Assembly: GCA_003427395.1 (NCBI GenBank)
Contig: BFEA01000026.1
Coordinates: 2,423,378 to 2,443,792 of the forward strand
Source: Chara braunii
Lineage: Eukaryota; Streptophyta; Charophyceae; Charales; Characeae
Reading direction: 5' to 3'
DNA: 20,415 nt
A model generated the notes under the pieces. That model ran no database searches and was not told the DNA's origin. It saw nothing but the letters and a program-made list of their open reading frames with translations. Positions 1-9,002 of the stretch are shown piece by piece (position 1 is the stretch's first letter; each line of letters starts with the position of its first letter). The position numbers and the translations under genes were made by a program.

Positions 1-336
1 CGAAGCTGAATTGGTACCGGTCGGTAAGTCAGTCCGGTCTAGGTCGAGTCTAGGCTAGAGTAGACTATAGATAGGATGGGGACATCGGTTCAGGGCTTTT
101 GGCAGTTGGTACCGAGTACATCGCTGCTGCGCTACGCGTGAACCGGAAGTGGTAACGGCTCAACGTGGGAGGAGACAGGCATACCCAGACCTTCGGAGCA
201 CGGGCCATAGCTGGGACCTGCGTTGTACTCTGCCAGCACGCAGGGGCTGACAAAGGTCTGGGCTATCGAGGTCTTCTGGAGGAGAGAGAAGTTGGTGCCC
301 TGCTGGACCCTCCTCCGGAGTGGGGTTCCAGGGTGG

Positions 337-552
337 TGGCGCTACAGCCATAGCTGAGGCTTCTTCCTCAGAGATCATCTTGTTAGGGTTTGGTGGCGCT
401 GCTGCGGACTTTCACCTGGGAAGTCTTCCGACATTTCGTCATCATCAGGTACTGTGGCGCTGGTATTCTTCTTCATCCTCTGAGTGGTGCTTGGCCTCAG
501 AGGCCTGTTTCAAGGTGGCGCTTCCCTTTGGAGGCTGTATCTGGGTGGCGCT
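337..552 (+). repeat. Recurring TGGCGCT word, degenerate minisatellite
   Basis: TGGCGCT occurs at 337-343, 394-400, 455-461, 516-522 and 546-552, usually preceded by GG or TG. Intervals are 57, 61, 61 and 30 bp. The sequence between the words is not well conserved, so this is either a very old ~60-bp tandem array or a constrained short motif. The same word appears at about 4122, 18155 and 18187. Confidence 0.4.
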
Positions 553-608
553 TGATGTTTTAGGGGCTCAGGGGTGTTACGAGTGGCTAATCAGGGTTGG
601 GGAGTGAA

Positions 609-632
609 GCGCTGCTCATTTTTGAGCAGCGC
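609..632 (+). repeat. Perfect 10-bp hairpin with T4 loop
   Basis: GCGCTGCTCA (609-618) and TGAGCAGCGC (623-632) are exact reverse complements around a TTTT loop. An AATAAA hexamer follows at 677-682. On the plus strand this resembles the 3' end of a transcript with a stem-loop and a polyadenylation signal. It is not a histone 3' hairpin, whose stem is 6 bp with a different consensus. Confidence 0.6.
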
Positions 633-676
633 ACTATAGTTTTGAGATTATCCTGACAATTCGAGACTCTGAGTTT

Positions 677-682
677 AATAAA
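677..682 (+). promoter_or_regulatory. AATAAA hexamer, possible poly(A) signal
   Basis: A canonical AATAAA lies 45 bp after the hairpin at 609-632, within a T-rich segment. The hexamer occurs often by chance, so only its position after a stem-loop makes it worth listing. Confidence 0.2.
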
Positions 683-1281
683 CAGTGTGATACTGGGTTT
701 GGACTATCATCGTTTCATTGTTTTTCTGGATGTGATCTGCTTGGCTTTCTTCTATGACTGGTTGTGAGGATTGAGTGGAGTGAATTGCACTTTCAGTGTA
801 CCCTGTCATATCGCATGGTCAAGTATTCCGCTGTGTTTACCTCTCCCTGTGCAGTGTGATACTCCTATCCTCTCCCCTTCCTTCTGTGCATGTATGGGCA
901 TACCTGGAAGTCTATGCGTGTGAGTGTTGGTCTTCAGACAACAAACAACCAGAATCATAACACAACGCTACTTATAGTTGGGCAGAGGCTGGGCACACAC
1001 ATAGTTCGAGTAGCTCACTTCTTGGGCGACACACTATTGGAGCAGCGCGCGACACAGCGCTGCGTTGGAGTTAGAGGTAGAGGAGTAGGTAGGGAGACAG
1101 GGTGGAGGCCATACCTGCAGCTTTCGAGTACGTACCTGAGCGCCATAGCTGGATTTGGCTCCAACGACCTGCAACACAGCGTACGTCGGCGGCATCAGTA
1201 CTTGGCACCAATTACCTGCAGGTGAGACAGTGAGGAGGATGACATCATCTTCTTCTTCTTTTATCTGTTCTCGCCCTCCAC

Positions 1282-1356
1282 CTCTTCTTCTTCCTTCTTC
1301 TTCTTCTTCTTCTTCTTCTTCTTCAAATAGAGAGAGAGAGAGCGAGAGAGAGAGAG

Positions 1357-1423
<67 letters not shown>
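1282..1423. repeat. Compound microsatellite (CTT)n then (GA)n
   Basis: A (CTT)n run (about 1282-1324) is joined through AAATA to a (GA)n run (about 1327-1423) interrupted twice by GC. The pyrimidine-rich strand switches at the junction. All ORFs across this block are low-complexity artefacts such as Glu-Arg or Ser-Leu repeats. Confidence 0.95.
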
Positions 1424-1426
<3 letters not shown>

Positions 1427-2891
1427 CTGGCAGAGGTTTCGCGGGCATACGCCCAGGATCTGATTCGACATTTTTGCGGGAGACATTGATTGGACACTCG
1501 GCGAGGGACTATTTTTTGGACTTCGCTATCGCAATCTTGGTCTTCTCCCTCGCTTCCATCTTCGTCTCGCCTCCGCCCATCTCTCGTTCGTGGTATCTCC
1601 CCCCATGTGTGTGTGCATGGAGGGATCGTTCTTCCCTGTATGAGGTCCCTCCTCCCTCTCTCACGTGTGTGGTGTATGATGGGGTGTCGCGTCAATATCT
1701 AACAGGTCAGGTCATATCTTTGAGTTTTCGGCTGAGCTACATTGTGCTATTTTCATATGTATCTGGATGTACATTGCTTGTTGATGCTTGGCTGATGCTG
1801 CATTGCCCATACGAGTCCTTTTCATCGCTTCGCGGATCCTTGGCTCCAATACATTGCCCGATTGGGCATGCATCATTCTTCTCTTGTCTAACCCTCCCCC
1901 TTACTCTAACAAGCCCGCAACGTTGTGGTATGGGTTGATCAAAAGAGTAACATTGCGGGCAATACGGAAGGGGAGATGCATCATTACGCTCAATGCGACA
2001 TGAAATCAACAGGGAAATGTCCAGGCCAGTGCAAGTGGCATCACACGAAGACCTTGATACAGTCGAGGATAGAGGAAGAAAGGAGAATCAAGACGTGTTC
2101 CAGTGGCCTTGGCTGACCTGTAAGGTGGCCATAACCAATGGCCTCCAGCTTCATTCGAAGGGCTGGAACGACTCCCGGAATGATGACAACCCGATCTGGG
2201 CATAAGGAAGACAACCTACAGTTGACGGCTCCCGGCATGTGACAATCCAACGTGCGCATATGGAAGTAATGAGCAAGAGATACATCATTATTGTATGCAG
2301 ACCTAGAGCAAAATCTGCTAGCAAGGAGCAGCAGGTTCCCTGGATCTCCTATAGTCCTAGAGCTTTAGGCAAATCTGGCGGTCAATAAAAACTAGACCGA
2401 GCGGAACTTGTGAGGTTCCAAACTCAGACTCAGCAGTCGCAGGGGCAGCAGCAGAAAGAACCTGGTCCTTCGGCACCTTCTGAGGTTCTTGGTTTCAAGC
2501 AAATCCGACAGTCCCGGCAAGACAACCGCTGACAGTCAATCCTCCAGGACATGGAGCAAACAATGATGTCCAGGGCTCCTTCGGCCCACAAGTGGTGGGG
2601 ACCCTCAATTTCAGCTCCTTGGTTAACGGCCTTAATGGAAGGAAGTGACAAAGTGTGGGTATGTCACGTATCACACCTCCTGTGACTTGCCGTTGGAAAA
2701 GGAACTGGACTAATGCTTCCCAGAACAGACATGGACTCATGCCATAAGGTCCTGTGTCTCTATACTCCTATGGAGAATAGTGGGCCCATGTCACGCCCCC
2801 CGCCGGGCGCAAGAGAAACCGCCGGCAGGGCGCAGTTTCACTCAGTTTGGCCCGCGGTTGTGATGGGGGACGAACGCGCATGTTTGAATAC
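1424..2891. other. Unassigned region, no gene recognised
   Basis: No family, RNA gene or element is recognised in this 1.5 kb. The only structure I can point to is a hairpin at 1913-1960. A stretch around 2540-2640 on the plus strand reads as an open, coding-like frame but is closed by stops and matches nothing I know. Confidence 0.4.
1913..1960. repeat. Imperfect 12-bp inverted repeat
   Basis: GCCCGCAACGTT (1913-1924) pairs with AACATTGCGGGC (1949-1960) with one mismatch around a 24-nt loop. It lies in otherwise unassigned sequence. It may be a small foldback or chance. Confidence 0.4.
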
Positions 2892-3287
2892 AAGTACATA
2901 GAGCAGCTACGTGTAGATGTTGTAGGATTTCTCTTTGGTAGATTCGTTCTTTTGTTTTCAGTAGATTGACTCTCTTTTTGTCATTTTCCGATAGGGGCGA
3001 TGTGATGCCACAGCCTGTTGGCCTCACCACATGCACAAAAGACAAAAAATATGGCGGTGTGTCTTGAGACTGAATCCTCCATTGGAACATGGGAAGATAC
3101 ATTGCCATATTTTGTCTTTTGTGCATGAGTAGTGGAAGTACATAGTACAGCCATGTCTAGATGTTGTTGTTGTTGTTTTTCTTTCGGTAGATTCATTATT
3201 TTGTTTTCAACTTTTTCGTAGATTCGTTTTTACTTTGTCTTTTTTCGACAGGGGCAACACCATGCCACAGCCGGCGGGCCTCACCAC
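2892..3287 (+). repeat. Diverged direct duplication, two ~140-150 bp units
   Basis: Unit A (2892-3030) and unit B (3136-3287) share, in order, an AAGTACATAG start, a TAGATGTTGT segment, a GGTAGATTC(G/A)TT segment, a TCGATAGGGGC-like or TCGACAGGGGC segment, and an end in GGCCTCACCAC. The offset is 244 bp and the space between them is filled by the foldback at 3031-3126. Minus-strand ORFs over both units are shadows of a dispersed repeat and show no known domain. Confidence 0.8.
3031..3126. mobile_element. 96-bp foldback, MITE-like
   Basis: ATGCACAAAAGACAAAA at 3031-3047 is matched in reverse complement at 3110-3126, and the pairing extends inward through TATGGC (left to 3060, right from 3099) with a 2-nt bulge. 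The loop is about 38 nt. A related sequence beginning ATGCACAAAAGACAAAA is present at 16191, so this is a dispersed family. I cannot assign a superfamily because no clear target-site duplication is visible. Confidence 0.7.
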
Positions 3288-3288
3288 G

Positions 3289-3593
3289 TTGCAAGGAATA
3301 TGAGCGAGAGCGATAGACAATCCCAAATTGCAAAATCACGAAGTAGCCCAGATAGTCATATACCAAGCAGAGAGCACAATGCACCAAGATACCATCCAAT
3401 AAGAGCAATACAATGAACTCGAATGTCCATGCCGACGCTCTCTGACCACACCACGTAGCGCCCAGCACCCAGCCTACTCTACTCAGCCTACCTATCTACG
3501 TTCATGCAACAGGAGCACATCGACATTGGAGGCCAATGTACGTGACGTCACCACCAATGCAGACCACCAGCATACACCAGGTATGTGTCTCAC
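3289..3593 (+). repeat. R1 repeat, copy 1, first part
   Basis: This stretch matches 12422-12760 closely over about 300 bp, with small indels. It contains a perfect CRE-type palindrome TGACGTCA at 3543-3550, conserved in the other copy at 12710-12717. After ...GTGTCTCAC the match stops abruptly and resumes at 4922, so copy 1 is split. No convincing coding capacity is seen; frames are closed in copy 1. Confidence 0.85.
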
Positions 3594-3866
3594 ATGTTAT
3601 GATCCTGGCAAATATCGAAGTACACGTTGATGAAAAAGTACAATGTCGTCCAATTGCAAAAAGAAATGAATGAACTTGAGAGGAGAGAGAGGGAAAGAAG
3701 AAGAAGAAGATGGTGTACACCAACAAAGACCAATGATAATTGCCTTCTTCTTCGTCAACCACTCCCCTCCTCCTTATCCCTTCCCCTCTTATTCAAACAA
3801 GAAATAATAATAAAAATGTTGAATGCCTGAACCAGAATCAATGTCTGAATCCCTCTTCTACTGCAG

Positions 3867-4112
3867 GTATCACATGAGGGCCGCCATAGCCATGGCCACC
3901 CTTCTTCCTCCTTCCTCCAAGGCCGAGGCTACGGTGGACTACCAGGGCATTGCCCTGCTGTGCAAAGGACGACACGAAGCAGCTATGGATGCTCTTGTTC
4001 AGACCGCCATGCCTGAATCTGCCTCGAAGAAGCTTGGTGCAGCTCTACCCCAGCGGGGCCTTCCAGATGCTGCGTCCACCGAGGTGATGAAGATGGCGTC
4101 CACCATGGCCAG
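3867..4112 (+). CDS. Candidate internal exon of an unrecognised gene
   Basis: An open frame of about 81 codons is bounded by good splice signals: a pyrimidine-rich stretch ending CTACTGCAG before 3867, and CCAG/GTAAGT at 4109-4118. The exon is 246 bp, a multiple of three, with matching phase at both ends. The peptide is Ala-rich and mixed, with segments such as VDYQGIALLCKGRHEAAMDA and ASKKLGAALPQRGLPDAAST, and looks coding rather than low-complexity. I do not recognise a domain. It sits inside the segment that splits R1 copy 1, so it may be a captured host exon. A possible next acceptor (CCTTTCCCAG, ending 4172-4180) would lead quickly to a stop. Confidence 0.4.
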
Positions 4113-4373
4113 GTAAGTACCTCTGGCGCTCCCCCTTCCTAGTCCTTGTCTTCCTCCTCCTGTCCTTGTTCCTTTCCCAGCAGCGCTGCTCTGTGCTAGC
4201 ACTGCTCCAGCCAGCGCTCTAACCACTTATTCGCCAAACTTGCACACCGACAATGAGGAGCACTTCGCTCCTCTGGAGATATAGTGGCCTGCTTGCCTCT
4301 TGGCGAGTGACTTCCTAGGCCGCGCGGCCTCCAAGCAACCAGTACCTCCTCCCATTCGAAGGGAAACATCATT

Positions 4374-4487
4374 GCAGACTTTGATATTGCCCGTACAGGC
4401 CCTAGACTCAGACTGGTTGGACTGGTACCCGCAGACTCTGATATTGCCCGTACAGGCACTAGACTCAGACTGGTGGGACTGGTACCC
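4374..4487 (+). repeat. 57-bp tandem duplication, 2 copies
   Basis: Units 4374-4430 and 4431-4487 differ at only a few positions. Because 57 is a multiple of three, a plus-strand ORF (4300-4521) reads two nearly identical 19-residue repeats beginning QTLILPVQALDSDW. I see no evidence that the ORF is a gene. Confidence 0.9.
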
Positions 4488-4921
4488 GCCTAGACCTAGC
4501 CTACAACTACTGGGCCTCTAAAAATGCCAACTTTGTCTTCCTCTGCTCGGCCTTGAGAACCCGGCACATCTACCTCTTCTTGGTGTGGTACCGGCCTACC
4601 TGCTACTTGAGTGTTTTCCCACTGCTCCAAGTGTTGCGAACCTCTTTCCCTGCCACTTGAGTGTTTTCCCCGCTGCAACCCTCAATGTCACGGCCACAGG
4701 TAAGTACCGGCCCTTCGGGCCGTCCACACAGACAAGTACCCTTTAGGCTCACACAGACTCAAACCAACGAGCACCCAGACGGGCACGCCGACCAGCAAGC
4801 ACACACACACTCGGACTTAGGAAACTCGTCAACAAGCGGAAAACTCAACAAGGCATACATTGAGTTGGCAAAACTCAGAAATCAGTTGTGTGTCTCAGTC
4901 CGTCTTTGGCAGGTCCTAACA

Positions 4922-5250
4922 CACACCTCTCCTCATCACCCCCTGTCTCCCCTCTGCATGCGCCTCCTACCCGAAGACCACCATTGCCATCCTGCCACCT
5001 CACGCGCAGCCCGGCTATGTCCGCTGCCACTGCAACGCTCTCTCTCCTCTCAACGCCCTCATGTGCCCCAGCCTGTCTGCTTAGCGCAGCTCGCACAGCA
5101 AAGCAGCAGTATGGTCGCATTGCCTGCTCAGGCCAAAATGCCTGGAGCTGGGGCAGGCACTTTCCTTTATGGAAAGTGCGCCCTGCTTCGGCCTCTGCTT
5201 GGCCTGCTGGGCTGGGGCCAAGTAGCTTCGTGTTGAGCCAAACTGTCTGC
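4922..5250 (+). repeat. R1 repeat, copy 1, second part
   Basis: This stretch matches 12760-13083, beginning ACACCTCTCCTCATCACC and ending CCAAACTGTCTGC. Internal indels make it slightly longer than in copy 2. A foldback, GCACTTTCC-TTTAT-GGAAAGTGC at 5157-5179, is conserved in copy 2 with only the loop altered (TGTAT, 12989-13011). Overlapping ORFs on both strands follow the repeat and have no known domain. Confidence 0.85.
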
Positions 5251-5672
5251 GCCCTGGGCCCTTCAGACAATTACAAGGAGCCGTAGCATCCAGTGGCCCC
5301 ATCGTCCAAGCTCCAAGTATTTCCTGCGATCTCATTGGCTCGCGGAATGGGTGTGACAAAGGTGCTGCTTTCTCATTGGTCTGCGGCCGCTGCGTGACTT
5401 GTCGGCCTCTCGATGCCTGTGCCCAGGGCCTCAACCGAATGAGCCCTGGGCTCAACTGTATGACGCAGCTGCTGCTTCTGGAAGGAGCCAAGAAGGCTCA
5501 CGTTGCTCTGTAACCAACTGCCGTGCTGCAACTGTCTAATACCCAACATACGAAAAATGTCCAAAATAGGCCTCATGTGGATATGCAGGCCCACCTTCAC
5601 TTAAGGGCAGGCAAGAGGCTTGGTGGGGGCCTAAGCCCAAAACGTTTGCATGCTCGAGAAGGGCCTTTGCGG
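5251..5672. other. Unassigned region between R1 and Ty3 remnant
   Basis: No gene is recognised. Two similar CTCATTGG words (ATTGG being a reversed CCAAT) lie near 5332 and 5373, and AGCCCTGGGCTCA-type short repeats near 5430-5455. If R1 is the LTR of the Ty3 element, this would be part of its 3' untranslated region. Confidence 0.35.
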
Positions 5673-5914
5673 GGGCTCAATCCTCACATTCCATCCCTCT
5701 TAGCTTTGAAAGTCCGCTGAGATTCTTCTACGCAGGTGCTTTCCCCTTCAACTTACATTCATATTCTACCACGATCTGAGGTGCTGTTCCGACGGGCTCA
5801 ATCCTCACATTCCATCCCTCTTAGCTTCGAAAGTCCACTGAGATTCTTCTACGCAGGTGCTTTCCCCTTCAACTTACATTCATATTCTACCACGATCTGA
5901 GGTGTTGTTCCAAC
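5673..5914. repeat. 121-bp tandem duplication overlapping the pol 3' end
   Basis: Units 5673-5793 and 5794-5914 are nearly identical, with substitutions such as CTTTGAAAG versus CTTCGAAAG and GTGCTGTTCC versus GTGTTGTTCC. The second unit contains the stop codon of the Ty3 integrase C-terminal frame (5880-5882), so the last ~11 codons plus flanking DNA were duplicated after insertion or are part of the element's structure. Confidence 0.95.
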
Positions 5915-6587
5915 GAGCTCCTCTTTTGTGAACCAATGGTTTTCTTTCGGATATGTGATGCCTGAATCTGACCCTGTACTCCCTCATAGGTTTTGGCGGT
6001 CTTCCCCTTCCCACAGGCTTGGGAAAAGGCAAGTCTCTATGTTCCAAGACGTCATCGACATCAACATGGCCATCCATGGTTGCGGGCAGCATTGATCTCC
6101 TTGATGGGAACTGATCAGTCTCCACAAAAGGTGCAAGCTTGGAAGCATGAAACATAGGGTAACTGCGCAGATGACCAGGGATTCTTATCGCGTACGAGGG
6201 ACCATCCAATTCACTACCCACAATAACTAGAACTTCCCAAGGGCTGAAGTACTGTGGGATTAGCTTTTTAGAGATATCGAATTCCTGACCCAGTTCACCA
6301 GCCTTTACCCAGACAGGTTCCCCTTCCTGAAATGTGGATTGTCCTTTGTGTTTGTTCTCAGAGGCGATCATTGCCTCCTGAGATTTGCTAATGTGCTCGA
6401 CAGCCTGCTGCAACAACTTCTCATACTGGACACCAAACTCTATGGTTCCACGCATTGCAGCTGGTCGGTTTTCGGGAAGGAGGAAGTCTAGTGCAGATCT
6501 AGGCTTCCACCCCAAATGCAACTCATTTGGATTGACGTTGATGGTGCTGTGTACAACGTTGTTATAGAGGCTGGTAATGAGAGGCAA
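5880..6587 (-). pseudogene. Integrase C-terminal part with GPY/F-like module
   Basis: This is a 235-residue open stretch. It starts in the last part of the catalytic core (SLYNNVVHSTINVNPNELHLG), continues through a conserved helix (YEKLLQQAVEHISKSQEAMI), then a VWVKAGELGQEF strand, then KLIPQYFSPWEVL. The last matches the GPY/F module, in which GPF or GPY is expected and SPW is seen. FHASKLAPF and a basic tail rich in Arg and Pro follow. No chromodomain is seen. The module normally binds DNA and helps target integration. Upstream the frame is closed by stops in the core, so the piece is not a stand-alone gene. Confidence 0.9.
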
Positions 6588-7084
6588 CCTCTCATCCCAG
6601 TCATCCTGGCTGGGCTTGATGTAATGCCTCAGCTAATGTTGCAGCACGCGGTTCATCTATTCCGCTTGGCCCTTGGCTTCGGGATGATCCCCGAAGTCAT
6701 TTGGAGTTGGCTGCCCATCTGTTCAGCAGCCTTCTTCCACATTTCACTGGTGAACCGGACATCTTTGTCACTAACAATAGTCTTGGGCAGTCCAAAGTCA
6801 CGCACCTAGTTATCCGTGAATAACTTGATGACGCGCTCAGAGTTAGCAGTCTCTTGCATGGGGATCAGTCTACTGTACTTAGTAAACCTGTCTACTATGA
6901 TGAAGATGTGCCTCTTGCCACTCGTGCTCGTCATGAGTGTGTTCATGAAATCCATGGAGATGCTTTGTCCCGAACCTACAGGAATTGGCAAGGGCTTGAG
7001 TAACCCAAGCGGTGCTTGAGTTCGCGGGTTATCCCGCAGACAGACTTGACAAGTATGGACGTACTTCTTCGCATCGTCAAGCAT
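6588..7084 (-). pseudogene. Integrase zinc-finger CC half and catalytic core
   Basis: The stretch opens with the Cys pair of the HHCC finger (HTCQVCLRD) and then reads the RNase H-like core. First Asp is in SMDFM, second in IVSDKDVRFTS, and the Glu in HPEAKGQAE, so the DDE triad is still present across frames. A TAG at 6806-6808 interrupts between the first and second Asp. A frameshift lies just before the Glu motif, near 6685. Two more TAGs (6657-6659 and 6633-6635) follow it. All parts match the family order, and the protein is clearly dead as a single product. Confidence 0.9.
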
Positions 7085-7104
7085 ATACTAGGGCACCTGA
7101 AACG

Positions 7105-7504
7105 CTACATTAAGTTAGCACTGGTCTTTTTGTAGCCGAAATGTCCCGTTGTGTCATGATACTCACCTAAAAATAAACCACGCAAAACCTCATTAGATGG
7201 CACACACAATCGTTTTATCCCTGCCTTCTCAAGAAAGAGTAACCCATCCACCATCACAAACTCGTCTAATGCGGCCTTATCTTGAGCCTCTTCTTTGCGT
7301 ATGATGTCCATCATGATGGGATCTTCCTTGTAGGCATCCACCAAAGATCGAGTTACACTTTCAGATAGGCCAAACTCAGTAATTACCGCACCTAGGTAGT
7401 CTTCCCTACGCTACAACGCATCAGCAACCTTGTTGTACTCTCCCTTCACATAGTCTAGCTTTAAGTCATACTGATCTATGACCTCAATCCAGCGTTTAAG
7501 TACG
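7105..7504 (-). pseudogene. RNase H-integrase linker and integrase HH zinc-finger half
   Basis: After a frameshift near 7525 the frame reads the tether (RWIEVIDQYDLKLDYVKGEY, then NKVADAL), a TAG at 7411-7413, and then an open stretch to the integrase N-terminal finger, with both His in EYHDTTGHFGYKKT. A TAG at 7105-7107 stands where related elements have a residue before RF, and a small insertion just after it shifts the frame into the Cys half at 7084. The finger is thus complete in residues but split between frames. Confidence 0.85.
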
Positions 7505-8008
7505 TCAGAGAGAACAGGCTGCGTCTTGATCCACTTTGAGTGTCTGATGGTCAACTCTCAAGTAGAAGAACCTTCCCAACAAATAGTGCCTCCAGTGGAC
7601 AAGAGTCTTGTAAAGGGCATAGAGTTCCCTTTCATAGGTGGATTTCACCAACTTCTTTGATGGCATCTTCTTGCTCATGTACTCGATTGGCCTTAACTTC
7701 TTCCCTTCCTGCTGAGCCAGCACTGCGCCAATGCTATATTGGCTTGCGTCAGTAGTCACGATGAATGGCTTCTCAGAGTGGGGAAGCATGAGAACCTCAT
7801 GATGTGTAAGAGCATGCTTCAATCGCTTGAAAGCTCCCTCATATTCATTAGTCCACTCCCATGGTGTGTCAAGGCGTGTTAGATCTGTCAAAGGGGTGGC
7901 CACGGTGCTATAGTTCTTGACAAAGTTGTGGTAGTAGTTGGTCATCCCTAAGAAAGATGTGACCTCGGTCACAGATTGAGGTTGTGGCCAGTCACGAATG
8001 CTAGCCAC
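7505..8008 (-). pseudogene. RT connection domain and RNase H
   Basis: This is a 167-residue open frame and the best-preserved part of the element. It begins with the end of the reverse transcriptase thumb/connection (DWPQPQSVTEVTSFLGMTNY) and continues into Ty3-type RNase H. The acidic catalytic residues are visible in TTDAS, in TYERELYAL and in VDHQTLK. RNase H removes the RNA strand during reverse transcription. A one-base insertion after HQTLK throws the frame, after which RWIEVIDQYD resumes in the next feature. Confidence 0.92.
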
Positions 8009-8700
8009 CTTGCATCTTCGGGCCTAACCCCATCCACGGATACTTCATGACCCAAGTACAAAATTTTAGTGCACCCGAACTCCCATTTCTCGTGATTGAT
8101 TTTATACTTGTATTGTCTAAGGAGGCCTAGCACAAGATGTAAGTGATGCGCATGCTCCTTGACAGTCTCACTAAAGATAAGAATATTGTCGAGGTACCGA
8201 CAATAAACTTATCCAAGTAGTCATGAAATACCTTGTTCATGGCGTGCTCGAATGTACCCGGCGCATTACAAAGGCCAAAAGGCATCGCCAGAAAGTCATA
8301 CAGATCACACCTGGTCTGAAATGCAGTTTTGTGTCGATCCTCCGGTTTGATAGCAATCTAATGGTAGTCGGATTTAAGATCTTAGTAAAGTATCTACATC
8401 CCTACACCCTATCCAGTAGGTCGTCAGTGCCGAGTAGAGGCTCTACGTTCTTCACAGTGATGGCATTGAGGCCTCTATAATTAATGCACATCCTCAATGA
8501 TCCCCCCTTCTTCGGAACGAATAGAACAGATGACCCGAAAGGGGAAGTGCTAGGCTGTATCCAACCCTTCTCTGTGAGCTCTTTTAGTTGCCGACGAAGC
8601 TCGTCCAACTCGGTTGGAGCCATCGTATAGATCCTCCCCTTTGATGTTTTACTATCTGGGATTATCTCTATGGCGTGGACAACCTCCCTGTCTACGACTC
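8009..8700 (-). pseudogene. Reverse transcriptase, catalytically broken
   Basis: The fingers/palm start is clear: MAPTELDELRRQLKELTEKG, SPFGSSVLFVPKKGGSLRMC, INYRGLNAITVKN. A TAG at 8402-8404 interrupts after DDLLDRV. A frameshift follows, then DYH-stop-IAIKPEDRHKTAFQ, with a TAG at 8358-8360 where the family has YHQI. FLAMPFGLCNAPGTF and FHDYLDKF are readable. The catalytic YxDD motif reads YLDN (near 8190) after another small frameshift, so the second catalytic Asp codon has become AAT. The enzyme cannot be active. Confidence 0.9.
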
Positions 8701-8968
8701 CTGAAGGCTCCTCAAACAGATCCAGGTACTTAGCAACGACAACTTTTATCTCTGGGGGTAATATAACAACCTCCCCTTTCCCAGAGACGAGGACTAAGTA
8801 CCTCCCCTTTTGGTGTTTTACGACCTGGGATTATCTCTATGGCGTGGACAACCTCCCTGTCTACGACTCCCGAAGGCTCCTCGAAGAGATCCACATACTT
8901 AGCAATGACAACTTTTCAGAGACAAATATTAAGTACATACCCTACTCTTGGTTTTGTTTATAATTATT
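8633..8968. repeat. Tandem duplication (~168 bp) in the protease-RT linker
   Basis: The sequence starting CCTCCCCTTTTG... at 8633 is repeated from 8801, with a shared GGCGTGGACAACCTCCCTGT core at 8672 and 8841. The second unit lacks about 35 bp near its end. On the minus strand each unit encodes the segment just before the reverse transcriptase fingers, with EEPSGVVDREVVHAIEIIP-like text, so the linker is present twice. Confidence 0.9.
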
Positions 8969-9002
8969 GTAGAACGTTGATGCGCACACACAACCTTAGG
9001 AG

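Larger units (their letters stand above)
1..1230. other. Unassigned region, no gene recognised
   Basis: I recognise no protein family here on either strand; ORFs are short and of mixed composition. The stretch holds a recurring TGGCGCT word at 337-552, three minus-strand copies of CAGCTATGGC (204-213, 347-356, 1142-1151), a perfect hairpin at 609-632, and a short GCAGCGC/GCGCTGC inverted pair at 1043-1063. It could be the 3' part of a decayed element or gene, because the hairpin is followed by AATAAA, but nothing confirms this. Confidence 0.4.
3594..4921. mobile_element. 1.33-kb segment interrupting R1 copy 1
   Basis: R1 copy 2 (12422-13083) is continuous across the point where copy 1 is broken, so 3594-4921 is an insertion in copy 1 unless copy 2 suffered a precise deletion. 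The segment holds a GAA-rich patch near 3685-3710, an exon-like ORF at 3867-4112, a 57-bp tandem duplication at 4374-4487, and a repeated CACTTGAGTGTTTTCCC-like sequence near 4609 and 4651. No transposase, terminal inverted repeats or target duplication longer than a few bases is visible, so the element class is unknown. Confidence 0.55.

Noticed and set aside
1261-1695. Long Arg/Ser/Leu or Glu/Arg repeat ORFs over the microsatellites (also 17765-18005)
   Set aside because: They are translations of (CTT)n, (GA)n and (TC)n runs with no flanking coding signal.
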